A DNA stretch of 64,000 nt from the NCBI GenBank assembly GCA_047967505.1, contig CM106540.1. One strand, given 5' to 3'. This DNA is from Dipteris shenzhenensis (Eukaryota > Polypodiophyta > Polypodiopsida > Gleicheniales). This document shows, one piece after another, positions 34,239 through 45,167 of the stretch (position 1 is the stretch's first letter; every line of letters starts with the position of its first letter). The notes beneath the pieces are model-generated. The model was given only the letters and a program-made list of their open reading frames with translations. It searched no databases and was not told the DNA's origin. A program made the position numbers and the translations under genes.

Positions 34239-36690
34239 ATGCCTCCTGTGCAAGTTGCTGAACAGGTAATGAAGGACTTCAAGGGCATTGTAGATGCAAA
34301 GGAGATCCTTGGAGCTTGTGATGCTACTGGTGTAAGTCATGAAGCTTATACATTTTTTTTCATAATTTTCAAGTTTGCTCTTCTAGGAAAGTATAAGAAG
34401 TCTACAGTGCCACTATGCACACCTTGGTCTGTGAAGCTTGCAAGGCAAGAAACAAACCAATGTGCAAGAGAAATGCTTGAAGGTACCATTGTCTAAGGGG
34501 CGCAATAACTTGGAAGAGTAAAAAGATATCTGGTTTGCAATCATTTGAGATGAATGCTTTCAACAATGTTTACTTAGACGTTGAAAAAAGCAATGGTCAA
34601 ATTCTATGGCATGAGAAAAGATAGTAAGATGAAATCCATCACAACACTACATTTTACTTAGTTTCATTTTCTATATCGTGTATATTTTTCTCTTTCGTTG
34701 TACAGAGTGCAAAGGTAAACTCATTTTTGTTATCAAAATGGATGAAGCTTAGTTGGCCAAAGAGCACAAGCTAGAGAGAGTGAGCATCTGGATTATGAAC
34801 AAAGCCTTAGCCTTTGTTCAAGGGGACGTGGAAGTTAATAAAGATTTCTCAATTCAATCTTAGAAAGATGTGTGGTGGCTTGTAGAATTTGAGACTCCAA
34901 AAGAGTGCCATGAGACATTGAAGTGTGTTCTAAAGAGAACAAGAATCCCATCAATTATCAAAAGACAAGAGGGAGGGCAAACTTTGATAGTGGATGACCA
35001 TGGAACATTTTGAGTTGAATGGCATCTCGCTGGTGATTTGAAAATACTCAAGTGCTTGCATGGTTGTGATACAAGGGAAAATGCAACATTCACATGCTTG
35101 TGTTGCATGTGTTCTCAACGGAAGTAGAAGACAAGATTACATGGGAGAATGGCATTCTCTCTTGTAGTAGCCAAACGCTAAACCCCAATCGTGACAAGAA
35201 GGATCCAAAGTGGGATCCCATCTTGCCCATACTACTAGAAAGAAAGAAAGAAAGATATATTAACGTTTGAAGAAGACCTCACGGGTCTATGAGACAAAGT
35301 ACCAGCACCAAAAAGTGACTTACTACATCTGGATAGCCAGAGAATCGGCAGGGTGGACAAGGCCAACTCCCCCCGATTTATTATAGAGCGTAGCTACATT
35401 TTAACACTATCATAAAGTAGTCTTCATAACATCAATTTAATACTGAAAGTCTTTAGATTTGGATTTGAAGTCCCTAATCAATGCTTGCCCATCTCGATAA
35501 ACTGCCCATTTGCCTGCCTTGCGTGCTTCCTTCACCTTGGTGAATTCACTGTTTCTTTGTTTGAGCTGGAGCGGAGTGAGCTCCTCAGATATCCAAATCT
35601 TTGTACCCTTCAACTTATGTCTTTGTCTGATAATTTTGATTCTTGGTACCTTCCCTCTGCAATAGAGAGAGTACACATATGTACTTTATATGCAAAACTA
35701 TGCATACTTGAGAAGTTTTTATATTTGCATCTTGTTTATCCTCGAAATTCGATTTGCAAAGAAGTATCTGCACGTTTCATTGCAGAGCTGAGCAGTTTTT
35801 TTCAAACATGGGATTCCATGGAGGACATGTCAAACTTAAGGAGGACAAGAAAATGTTTGGGGCAACACAAAATCTTTCTGCCAAAGTGTCCATGGGTGGA
35901 GTAAAGGCAAGGAGATTCTTATCTAATCACAATCCTGAGAAATAAAAGCATACATTGCCTCAAAATACCTTAGGTTGGGAATGTTGGAAAGCCTTGCACG
36001 ACCAATGAGGCTTCACATCCTCAAGTAGGAACTTTGAAAGCAAAACTATGGACAGATCTTAATGCATTGTTGAAATGTCTTCGCCAAGGTTGAATCAGCG
36101 ATATATATTATGAAAGGTTCAGGATAGCTTTGAAGGAGTTTATGGAATTAATGGTGAGAGCACGAGGGAGTCACACATTATGCATTACATGGGAATTCTG
36201 TTACCATCATAATCTTTAGCACTAAACTGATGTTCGTCATGTATACAGCATATTCTCTATGCGCATGAAACATGGTTTGTACAGACTTGTGGCCTCGGGT
36301 CCATTTGGAATACACAAGCATGGGGAAGTCACACTATTGAGCCAAGGCACCCTACTTCAAGAACTCAAGGCATGGTGGTGGTGTCACTCATAGCAATGCA
36401 TTGCACGAGATGTTCAATTGGTTTTTTAGATGTTAACTTGGTAGGACTCTGAAGTATGAAAATCTGAAGTATGAAAAGGAAAAAGCATTAGAACTTGCTG
36501 TGAAAGCAGTTCACCTTGTATCAGAGAATAGAAGGCATTGTGCATGGAATACAAGCCACAAGGAATGAAGGAGTTGTACATTGGTTGCAAGGTACTTTGG
36601 GAGTTAAGGAGTTGTACGTTGGTCACAAAGTAGAGTTAGACAAGGGAGAAGATGGCTCCAAAGAGAATACAATGAATAAAGTGCATGTTT
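34239..36690 (+). pseudogene. Family U relic, copy 1 (unrecognised multi-exon protein)
   Basis: Broken frames align in order with copy 2 (50640-52520). Pairs of copy 1/copy 2 blocks are: DATGVSHEAYTFFF / DESGVSRNGYSFIF (34320s / 50770s); MVKFYGMRKD / MVEFYGITFEE; LIFVIKMD / LIFILKLD; ERVSIWIMNKAL / ERMTITLMNKAL; RTRIPSIIKRQ / HTKIPTIIKNQ; WHLAGDLKILKCL / WNMDGDLKTLKCM; PNRDKKDPKW / PNRDKIDPNF; VHICTLYAKLCILEK / AHICTLHPLCRIIEK; GGVKARRFL / GGVKARRFL. The KSH...NWFFRC block lies at about 36310-36430. In copy 1 the LKCL block leads into a Cys-rich CLCCMCSQRK. An 82-bp GT-AG intron is apparent at 34624-34705. The copy has several stops and is split by a LINE fragment at 35250-35655. The function is unknown. 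Introns plus multiple copies would suit a DNA-transposon transposase or a dead gene family. Confidence 0.55.
35250..35655 (-). mobile_element. Small LINE-like insertion (ORF1-type C-terminal fragment)
   Basis: Family U copy 1 stops at about 35245 (ILPILLE) and resumes at about 35656 (IERVHICTLYAK). Between them lies minus-strand coding sequence (35437-35676, KGTKIWISEELTPLQLKQRN...EARKAGKWAVYRDGQALI), which resembles the C-terminal domain of L1-type ORF1 proteins. Read on the minus strand, the left end closes with a (CTTT)n tail (the plus-strand agaaagaaagaaag), as plant LINEs and SINEs often do. No clear target duplication was found. Confidence 0.4.
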
Positions 36691-36839
36691 GGACCACAAT
36701 TTGAGTACTCGCAAATGGAGTTGTGTCCCTGTTTGGAAATCAGGGGCCAAGGGTGGGGGTTGGGGGACGTGGGGGGTGGGGTAGGGAGGTGGTGTACTAT
36801 CATATTTCAATGGCAAGAGTGAAGAACACTACATACCCA

Positions 36840-37200
36840 CAGGACGTTGCTCCCCCCCAAGCTTTCTCATCTAGCTGCATGACCTCCTCATGCTCCATGG
36901 CCTCCTTTGACACACGAATACCTTTATGGGCAAAATACTAGCACCTCTTGTGAGCCTTCTTCCCATGAGCACTCCACTGATTGCTCTTGCCAGTCGTCCC
37001 CTAACTCCCATAAGAAATTCCGTGAGCCCTCCTCGGGCTGCTCCTATGAGCCCTCCCCTGATTCCCAAGAGCACACCCATGAGAACTCCCATGAGCCCTC
37101 CCTTGATAACCAAGAGTGCACCTATCAACCCTCTCGTGAGCCCTCCCCCAATTTCCCAAGAGCACAACCATGAGCTGTCTCTTGAATCCATGATCCCACC
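36840..37200 (+). repeat. Degenerate minisatellite, about 30-bp units with CATGAGCCCTCCC core
   Basis: Repeated ccYatgagccctcccctgattcccaagagcacacc-like units, about seven imperfect copies. They read as Ser/Pro/Glu/His repeats in one frame. It probably has no coding role. Confidence 0.7.
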
Positions 37201-37669
37201 CCTCCTCTTTAAAAATCACTTCAGCCATCCCCTTCCATGAGAAAGCCATTCAACCCTCCCCTGACTGATAATAGTCTCCTCCAGCTGATCGTACGAAAGA
37301 GAAAATGTCTTTGGAAATCTCCAAGACATTGGGAACCTTGTTGGAGGGCCTTAAGTAAAGCAAACAATGAGGAAGTCGGCCTTGATTCTAAATCTTCCTC
37401 TGATTCAAGGATTGGAGATAGTTAGTGTGCCATCACTAAAAGGACCTTTGCCACAACAACAACAACTAGCTCTGTGGCCTTTGATTTCAAGGGAGAGAAC
37501 AAAGACTATGCCAAGAAAGCCCCATCACAAGGATGCTATTCAAGGGATAGGTTTGAAATGGGCATGCCAACAAGATTTAGAAGATGATGAAGCACAAGTA
37601 AGGGAAGAGCAAAGAGCAAGTTCAAAGCATATAAGAGGTCATGGAGTTATGTGCAGTACTTGTGCAGCC

Positions 37670-38030
37670 TCCACCAAAGTGAAGAAGCCATATAGAGTAA
37701 AACCAAGAGTAAGAGAAATTAAAGAAATCAGGGAGTTATGGAAGGGTAAGAGAACTTAATGAAATCAAGGAGTTATAGAAGAGTATTGATAATGCAATCC
37801 CGCGTGCTCCTTTCCAATGTGTTGTACTTGAGATTGCAAAAAGCTACAAGGACGATGTGCATTTCAGTATAGGCACTATGGGGGCACTCCAAGAGGCTGC
37901 GAAGCAAGTCACAAACATACTCTTCGAAGATGCAAACTTGTGTGCCATCCATGCAAAGCACATCATAGTGATGGACAAAGACTTGGCTCTCACCAAGTGG
38001 ACCTCCTTTGATCCTAGCCTTAGGCCTTAG
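37670..38030 (+). pseudogene. Histone H3-like pseudogene (possible CENH3 relative)
   Basis: The translated order matches the H3 histone fold. VKKPYRVKPRV (H3: VKKPHRFRPGTV) comes first. After a 37-bp duplication come VRELNEIKEL, a stop, then KSIDNAIPRAPFQ (H3: KSTELLIRKLPFQ), VVLEIAKSYKDDVHF (H3: LVREIAQDFKTDLRF), ALQEAAKQVTNILFEDANL, CAIHAKHIIVMDKDLAL and a stop at 38028-38030. FEDxNLCAIHAK is an H3 hallmark. ALQEAA and IPRAPF lean toward centromeric H3, but loop 1 has the ordinary H3 length. The stop (TAG, 37776-37778) falls where H3 has Gln. The tandem copies at 37711-37747 and 37748-37784 shift the frame. Upstream sequence (about 37367-37670) is open but is not H3-like. Confidence 0.75.
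37711..37784 (+). repeat. 37-bp tandem duplication inside the H3-like pseudogene
   Basis: aagagaaattaaagaaatca... at 37711 is repeated from 37748 as aagagaacttaatgaaatca.... Because 37 is not a multiple of three, the duplication shifts the H3 frame. Confidence 0.8.
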
Positions 38031-38280
38031 AATATTTGAGATATTTCCTTTCCCTTTGGAGGCACATTTTTGTATACGTTGCCTTTAGGGCAAACTTTAA
38101 TAATACAAAATATTTTAATTTTTCTACAACATCACAATGTTGAGTTATTTTTCTATGTTTTCAATCTTGAAATATGATGCATTTTAAGCTTTTCCATTAT
38201 ACAAATACATTTTGAAGGGCTAATTGATATAATTTCACCAATTAAGTGTCATTTCTAACAAATCCATAAGGAATCATACC

Positions 38281-39070
38281 ATGTTGCAGAAGGCAAAGTT
38301 GTTTAGGATGGTGATATGTGCCGAAAACATCAAAACCTACCGCAGCACAAATTTGGCCATTTTAGCAGCCTCCAAATGGCCAAATTCGTGCCTTGGTGGG
38401 GTTTTAATGTTCTTAGGGAGATCTCGCCTTCCCAGACCACTTTTCTTTTGTAGCATAGGGAAATTCCTTGTGGATTTGTCAGAAATGATCATCTCAATGC
38501 CCAAAACTGGCTAGGAGCATAATGTTGACTTTAATTTTATGTCAAAATGTTTCAAAACAATGGATGAAATGTTTACAACAATCAATAGCATGCATTTCAA
38601 GCTTAAATGATGTGCCCAAAATTGGCTAAGAGCATAATGTTGACTTTAATTTTACATCAAAATGCTTTAAAACAATGGATGCAATGTTTACAACAATTAT
38701 TAGATGAAATGACAACAATTATTAGGATGCATTTTAGGCTTAAATGAAGTGATTTCACCATGGCAGTGTCATTTCTGACAGATCCACAAGGAATTTCACC
38801 TTGTCACAGAAGGTAGAGTTGTTTGGGATGGCACAATCCACCCAGAAATATCAAAACCTACCACGACACGAATTTGTCCATTTGGGTAGCACCAAAATGG
38901 CCAAATATTCACCATGGCAATCTTTTATGTTTTGGGGTAGATCTCGCCACCTTGACAACTTTGCCTTCTGCGGGATGGTGAAATCTGTTTATGCATTTCA
39001 TAGAAATGATCATCACAGTGTCCAAAATTGGCTAAGAGGATATTATCGACTTGAATTCAATGCTTTGAAA
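38281..39070. repeat. Diverged direct repeats about 520 bp apart
   Basis: 38281-38520 resembles 38800-39035 (cagaaggYaRagttgtttRggatgg, then a shared aYatcaaaacctacc and atctcgcc). A shorter unit (cccaaaaYtggctaRgagcataatgttgactttaattt) lies at about 38500 and 38608. No coding function is seen. Confidence 0.65.
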
Positions 39071-39773
39071 CAATGGATAAAATTTTTACAACAATTAATA
39101 GGATGGAATATGATATACATGTAAAAGAATATTGAGAACAACAATGACTTTAAAAAAATATAACACTAACATACAAACAAAGGAGAGCAGTAGATTAACA
39201 TATAAAATACATTTATCCATTAAATAGTTTGATGAGAAGATTATCAAAAGTAGATATTTGTATTCCAAAGTGTATTCTATTGCATTGAAAATAGGGGCCT
39301 TTGAATCCCTGAGTGCACTCCGCGGGGGACAAAATGACTTTATTGTCATTTCAGGTGATGTTGGAAAACCCGACAACATGCGACAATGCCTTGCACCTCA
39401 AAATATCCTTAGGCCCTCAAGGTGAAAATTTGTTGTGGAAGACCACGATGTGTCGTGCCACTTCCCTGAGGTAATGGGCCAAAAAATGATCTTGCCAAAT
39501 GTGCTGCAAACATGGCCCCATCGAGATGAGAACTCATCCACCTCAAATGTCTCTTGCAACAATTCAACAAAAATTAGAAGACCAAGAAAACACTTTATAC
39601 TAGAAAACCATCAAAACATTGTTCAAACTTATCTTATAGCATTCTCAACTTCTATTCCTTTCTTTCTTGCAATGTTGATGGATCTCTAGGCTATATCTTG
39701 TTCCATCTGAGAGGTGGAAGCTTTGTCTTATTCCATCTTAAAGGTGGAAGCTTCTTCATGGGAGGGATACACA
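39071..39773. other. No gene recognised
   Basis: AT-rich with only short frames. Confidence 0.4.
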
Positions 39774-40460
39774 TCATAAATTAATTGGTCTACATCTCTC
39801 AATGTAGTTAGCATCATCAATATAGATTTTTCCACCCTCATCCTCCTGCAATCCAAAAAGTAACTTGATGTCATGGAGGAACACATACTCTTCTCCATCA
39901 ATGATGATGGGGGGCAGTGACCATATGTTTGATGCTAGGCCAGCGGTCTTTGATAAAGATTGCACTACACTGGTAGGGGCTATTGGAGTAGGTCTAATGT
40001 TTCAGCTGCTTCCATCTATCAAGAGGCCCTTCCATGTATAGATCATAGTCCAGTATAGGGATGAGGACATCAACAGAGATGGTGGGGAGGGGTTGTTGAG
40101 GATGAGGTTTGCTCCTCTGAATTTCCTTCCTGGATAATAAATATGAAGGTCATCTCTGAGGAAAGGAACCTATTTTCAGTGTTCTCTATAATCCGCGATT
40201 CCAAGAGGTCATTGGTCTCTACATTCCTAAACCCATCCAATGTTAAGATTATCACAAAAGCAAGCCAACCGATTCACAAACTTAGCTTCCTCCATGAAAA
40301 GGTACTTGATGAAATCTACTAGAACCCATCTCTTAACAAACTCATCAAGTTGATATGCAAAAGTTCCAAAGTTGTCTTGCATGTACTTGATGAGATCTTT
40401 GAAGTCATCTTTGGCTCTCATATATGTGCCTAAGACATCAACAGTTTTGTCAACCGCCAA
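39774..40460 (-). pseudogene. Unrecognised minus-strand protein relic (possibly related to 53.5-54.4 kb)
   Basis: Frames at 40227-40460 (KDDFKDLIKYMQDNFGTFAY...) and 39774-39965 (LPPIIIDGEEYVFLHDIKLL) lie in order on the minus strand with stops between. The last block resembles 53521-53706 (LPSFTIQSQEYYLLSDIQSI): LP, EY, DI, F-x-L and ED are in register. I do not recognise the family. Confidence 0.35.
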
Positions 40461-41189
40461 AAACAGCTCTTTCTCCTATTCTACAAATGGACTCCATGCA
40501 ATAAAATTATGGAACACATCTCTTGCTGAATCCATGGAAGATGCAGTCAAACACAAAAAATGTATCTTCCTCCCAATCTACAAATGGAGTCCGTATGAAA
40601 AAATTATAAAACACAGCTCTTACTAAATCCATGGAAGATGCGATCAAACAATGACTGAGGGAGTGAAAACGTTTTGAGAGTGGGAGTTTCTAAGGATCTC
40701 TAAAAGTGAAATTGAGAATTGAATGTTAAATTTCCTATTACCTCCATATATATCCAAACCCTAAAATTAAAACTCTAAGTCCTAAATTCCCATATTTTTT
40801 TGGAAAATTCTAGACATGAAAGGACAAGAAAAACATAAAGATAGATTACACCACATTTTCTATGTCCTCCATTTCTTGAAACAAAGAACTTGGAAATGCC
40901 AAATAATTTAATGTTGCCCTAGTCAAAAACATTGTTTACTATCTTCAATGTTGCAGGAGAAATGAAATTGGCACTATGCATGCATTTCTCAACACGTCAG
41001 CCAATCTTTTTGCCATTTAAGGTAAAGTTAAAGGACTCTGACATGCTATCCTCCATGAACAATAAGTGTTCATGCACAATTCCTCACCATGCTTGCAGAG
41101 GTAAAACTAGCAAGAACGGAACTATGCCCATTGTCAGGGGTGATGGTATCGTTGTTAGCCCTTCTTCATCTACCATTACTGCCATAGTG

Positions 41190-41500
41190 CCCACTACTCA
41201 AGATGATATCAGATGGGATGGTAGGGATGCACATGCACATGCTCTGATTGCCTTGTTAGTGAAGAGATTTAGTGTCCCACATATTTGGTCCTATAGGACT
41301 ACCAAAGCTATGTGGGATCTATTGGATTCTCTCTATTAGATTAGGAATGAGGCCAGGTTTGCCTTTTTGCATGAGTATTTGGATGGTGTCAAGATGGAAG
41401 AAGGGTGGATTCCTAACCGGACCAAGGCTAAGGATGGCTAAGGACTGTAGAGAGAGCTCATTAATGCTAATGAGATTGTGCCATATCCTGAGGTTCATGT
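41190..41500 (+). pseudogene. Copia gag (UBN2-type) fragment, a third lineage
   Basis: RWDGRDAHAHALIALLVKRF, then TKAMWDLLDSLY, a stop and RNEARFAFLHEYLDGVKMEEG follow the pattern of UBN2-domain gag proteins. The wording differs from family A gag. It is truncated against the inverted family A fragment at 41502. Confidence 0.65.
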
Positions 41501-41501
41501 C

Positions 41502-42212
41502 AAGGCCTCATGCAACTTGTCCTTCAATGCATAAGGCTCATAAATGTTCTTGCTAGCCAATAGCATATCATCCACATAAAGTGCTAGGAGTATCATGCTA
41601 TAATCTGTAGCCCTTTTATTGTAGAGGTAGTGATCAATCTCACTTCTTCTAAAACCTTGGGACCAAATGAAAGCATCAAACTTAAGATACCATTCTCTGG
41701 GTGCTTGCTTAAGTCCATAGAGACTCTTTTTCAGCTTGCAAACCAAATTCTCTTTGCCCTTTTCTTCAAATCCTTCTGACTGTACCATGTAAATTTCCTA
41801 ATGCAAATCCCCATGCAAGAAAGTTTTTTTGACATCCATTTGCATAAGCTCCATATCCTCTACTGCCACAAGTCCAAGTACACATCTACGCATGGTCATC
41901 GTCAATGCTTTCTTTCCATGTGGCAAAGAAACCAAGTTTCAAGTCCTTTTTCTAATGAGTGAATTCATCTCTATCTCTAATTGCATAGCACACTCCCACT
42001 TGCGCTGATCCTCATGCATCATAGCCTCTCTGTAGCAAGAACGCTCCTCGCAATCATCACACAATCTCTCTGTAGTAGCAAGAAGGCTCCCCAAAAGCAT
42101 CACATAATCTACCCTTGGAACAAAATCTATCAGGCGATCTAAACACTCTAGATGTTCTTCTCAAGGGATTTTTAGCTTGCTGTCCTGCTTGCATATCAGC
42201 CACATTTGGCTC
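41502..42212 (-). mobile_element. Inverted family A reverse transcriptase fragment
   Basis: The reverse complement matches family A from about 13256 to 14054: the linker (gagccaaatgtggctgatatgcaa), a broken early RT part, and an intact stretch containing [13 protein letters not shown] and LYVDDMLLAS (41495-41788). It joins head to head with the forward relic at 42212. Confidence 0.88.
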
Positions 42213-44500
42213 TTATTGGCATTGGGTTTGCCATTGTTGACATTTTCTTTTGGGCCAGATATGCTCATATGGATGCATAGTATATGCACATGAGTTAGAT
42301 GCATTTTGACGCTTTGAGCCTTGAGATTTGTTGGCACTATCCTTCATTAAGACATACATATTTGGGTGCACTTGGTACTTGGTGTGATTTCTCTCTTGTA
42401 GGTACTAGCATTTGGGATTTTGTTCCATTTGCATCATGGCATCCTCTTCCATACCTGAAAAGAAGTTTTTTAGCATTAAAAAGTTTGATTGGACAAACTT
42501 TTCTCTATGGAAAGAACAGATAAGGGATGTTCTTATTCAAAAGAAGCAAATTATACCCTTGGTAGGGATTGGAGCTAAGCTTGCAGATATGTCTCAGGAT
42601 GATTGGAATGAGTTGGATGCATTAGCAAAGTCTACTCGTAGACTTCATCTTGGAGAGTCGTTTTATTTCACAGTAGTAAATGAGCAAACTATGGAAGATT
42701 TGTGGAAGAAATGCCTCTAATAAGGTTTACCTCATGAAGAAGTTGTTTGAGCTGCAGATGAAGGAAGGGGTCTCCATTGCTTCTCACTTGAATGAATTCA
42801 ATATTATTTTCAGCTAGCTTTAGGCTCAAAAGATGAATTTTGATGCAGAGACTAAGACAATATTCCTCTTGTGTTCATTGCCATCCTCATGGGATACCTT
42901 TCATATAGCTGCCAGTAACTCTATACCTAGTGGAGTACTAAATTTTGATGATGTTGTGGGTAGCTTCCATACAGCTGTCAGTAACTCTACACCTAGTGGA
43001 GTACTAAAGTTTGATGATGTTGTGGGTAGCTTGATGGCCGAGGAGATTAGATAGAAGCCTATGGATGGCAACAAACAGGATGCAGCCTTAAATGTGCAAA
43101 GGGGTAGACCATAGTTTAGGGGGAAGTCCCAAGAAAGAGGGAAGTCTCGTAGAAATCCAGGGTATGAAACATTGAGTGTCACTATTGTGGCAAGAAGGAC
43201 CACATGAAAAAGGATTGCTACAAGCTAAAAAGAGAGCAAAAGAATAAGAAAAACAAATGCAAATTTGGGTGCAACTAAGAAGGAAGAGAGTCCAAGGGAG
43301 GACAAAGGAAAAATAAAGATCAATCACTGATAATAGTGACGATGACATTCTCTTCATGACTAATCTACCTACTTGCTTACCACTTCAGATGATGCATATT
43401 CCTAGGATTGGATTTTGGATTCTGGTGCTTCATTCCATGTGTCCCCATAGGGAATGGTTCTCCATTTATGATAGTGGAAAGACAGGTTGTGTGCATCTTG
43501 GAAATAACTATGCATGTGACATTGTGGGAGTAGGTGTGGGAATAGGTGACATAAACTTTTCTTTTGCAAATGGGTCTACATTTATTTTGAAAATGTGAGA
43601 CATGTGCCTAAGTTGACCAAGAGTATCATTTCAATGGGTCAGCTAGATGATGCTGGTTTTTAGACCACTTTTGACTTTCAGAGTTGGAGATTTTAGAAGG
43701 GCTCTATGGTTTTGGCCAGGGGTGCCAAGTGTGGGACTTTGTATCCCTTTCATGTATCAAGGATGTCTGATCATGTTGTTGCAATAACCGAGAAGCCATG
43801 TACTTCTTTGTGGCATTGCAGGTTGGGGCACATGAGCCACAATGGAATGAAACTCTTATGCCATTTGGATTATGTATCGCATTTGAGTTTTTTTTACTTT
43901 GAATTTTGTGAGCATTGTCTCTATGGGAAGCAGACTAAATCAGCCCATAAAAGAAGGGGAAAGAAAGAGCTTGAAAGGCTTGATTTGGTACAGTTAGACG
44001 TATGTGGTCCCATGCCTAAATGGTTATTAGGTGGGGCTAAATACTATGTGACATTCATTAATGATGCAACTAGGAAAGTGTGGGCTTATGCTATAGCTCA
44101 GAAGATCGATGTGTTCCAAGTATTTCAAAAATGGCTGGATTTGGCTGAAAATTAGTTAGGTAGAATGCCTAAATGCCTACAAACTAATAATGGTGGAGAG
44201 TATATCTCTCATGACTTTCAGCATTTTTGTGATACACGTGGGATCAAAAGATGGAGCTCGCGTCTCCTCATACTCTAGAGTAGAATCCAGTTGTAAAATA
44301 GATGAACCACACCATTTAGGAAAGGTTGCAATGTACACTTTGCAATGCAAGTCTTTCTGGTGGTTTTTGGGCTGAGGCAATGAAGACTTTAGTGCATGTG
44401 ATTGATAGAGAACCTAGTAAGAGTTTGGATGGTGGTATTCTTGAAGAGGCGTGGAGTGGTAAGAAGCCCTCTTATCATTTGCATATATTTGGGTGTGAGG
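42212..44500 (+). mobile_element. Family A Copia relic: leader end, gag, protease, partial integrase
   Basis: Starts in the leader (cttattggcatt...). The gag begins at the ATG near 42436 (MASSSIPEKKFFSIKKFD), then carries frameshifts and stops throughout. A damaged zinc knuckle (CHYCGKKDHMKKDC) lies near 43180-43220. Protease residues ILVLHS remain where the active frame would read ILDSGAS, shifted by an indel. LWHCRLGHMSHNG (about 43810) and integrase follow, ending at the FGCE motif near 44500. It has no LTR. A 66-bp tandem duplication lies in gag (about 42900-43031). Confidence 0.88.
42900..43031 (+). repeat. 66-bp in-frame tandem duplication in family A gag relic
   Basis: The block around agtaactctaYacctagtgg...gttgtgggtagctt occurs twice 66 bases apart, duplicating 22 gag residues. 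Intact family A has one copy. Confidence 0.88.
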
Positions 44501-44559
44501 AGCAACTGTCACTATCATTTTATCAGAGAATACCCTATGAAGACTTCAAATAAAGAGTG

Positions 44560-45000
44560 AGCCCTTCCCTATGAGGGAGCCTCTAAAAGAATCCACCTAT
44601 GGTACTACTTTCACCGTGTTAGAGGTGTATTTATTACGATCACGGTGGGTGCCATATTTTCGTTGTGAGTGGTCATTGGTAAGGTTGGTGTTTTGAATGT
44701 GGGGTGTATTCTTGAGAATCCCTCACCGAAGCACGGGCTTCTAGGGCTTGGAGCCTATGGTAAGATCATTTTACGACCAGCTTTTCTAAAAGGGCTCGAC
44801 TCTGCATATAGGAATCTATGATGCCAAGTCCTCCCTCTATTTAAGGTAGGATCACCATCCACTAGCCAAGCAACCTTAGCTCTATTGTTCATCATGCCAT
44901 CCAAATTTGCCACAAGAAATTGGACACTAGAGCTCTCCAATCCAACCTCTGTGAAAAATCCAACATGATGCTATGTACCAAGTTGTAGCCGAGAGGGCCT
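44560..45000 (-). mobile_element. LINE reverse transcriptase C-terminal fragment
   Basis: On the minus strand: DFSQRLDWRALVSNFLW, then a stop-containing stretch, then EGGLGIIDSYMQSRALLEK. The EGGLG(I/L)xD...ALL block is typical of the region after the reverse transcriptase in plant non-LTR elements. It has stops and is truncated against the LTR at 45003. Confidence 0.5.
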
Positions 45001-45002
45001 AG

Positions 45003-45120
45003 TGTGGGGGTTAAAGGCCACTGTACCTTAACCCCAATTATGTATAGTACTCAAACACATATATATATGGATGATAGGGCGTTCTGCACCCACCCATAAA
45101 AATTTGTGTGGCTCTCTTTT

Positions 45121-45167
<47 letters not shown>

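Noticed and set aside
36840-37250. Ser/Pro/Cys-rich repeat protein frames on both strands
   Set aside because: The pattern is explained by a degenerate 30-bp minisatellite; frames are open on both strands equally.
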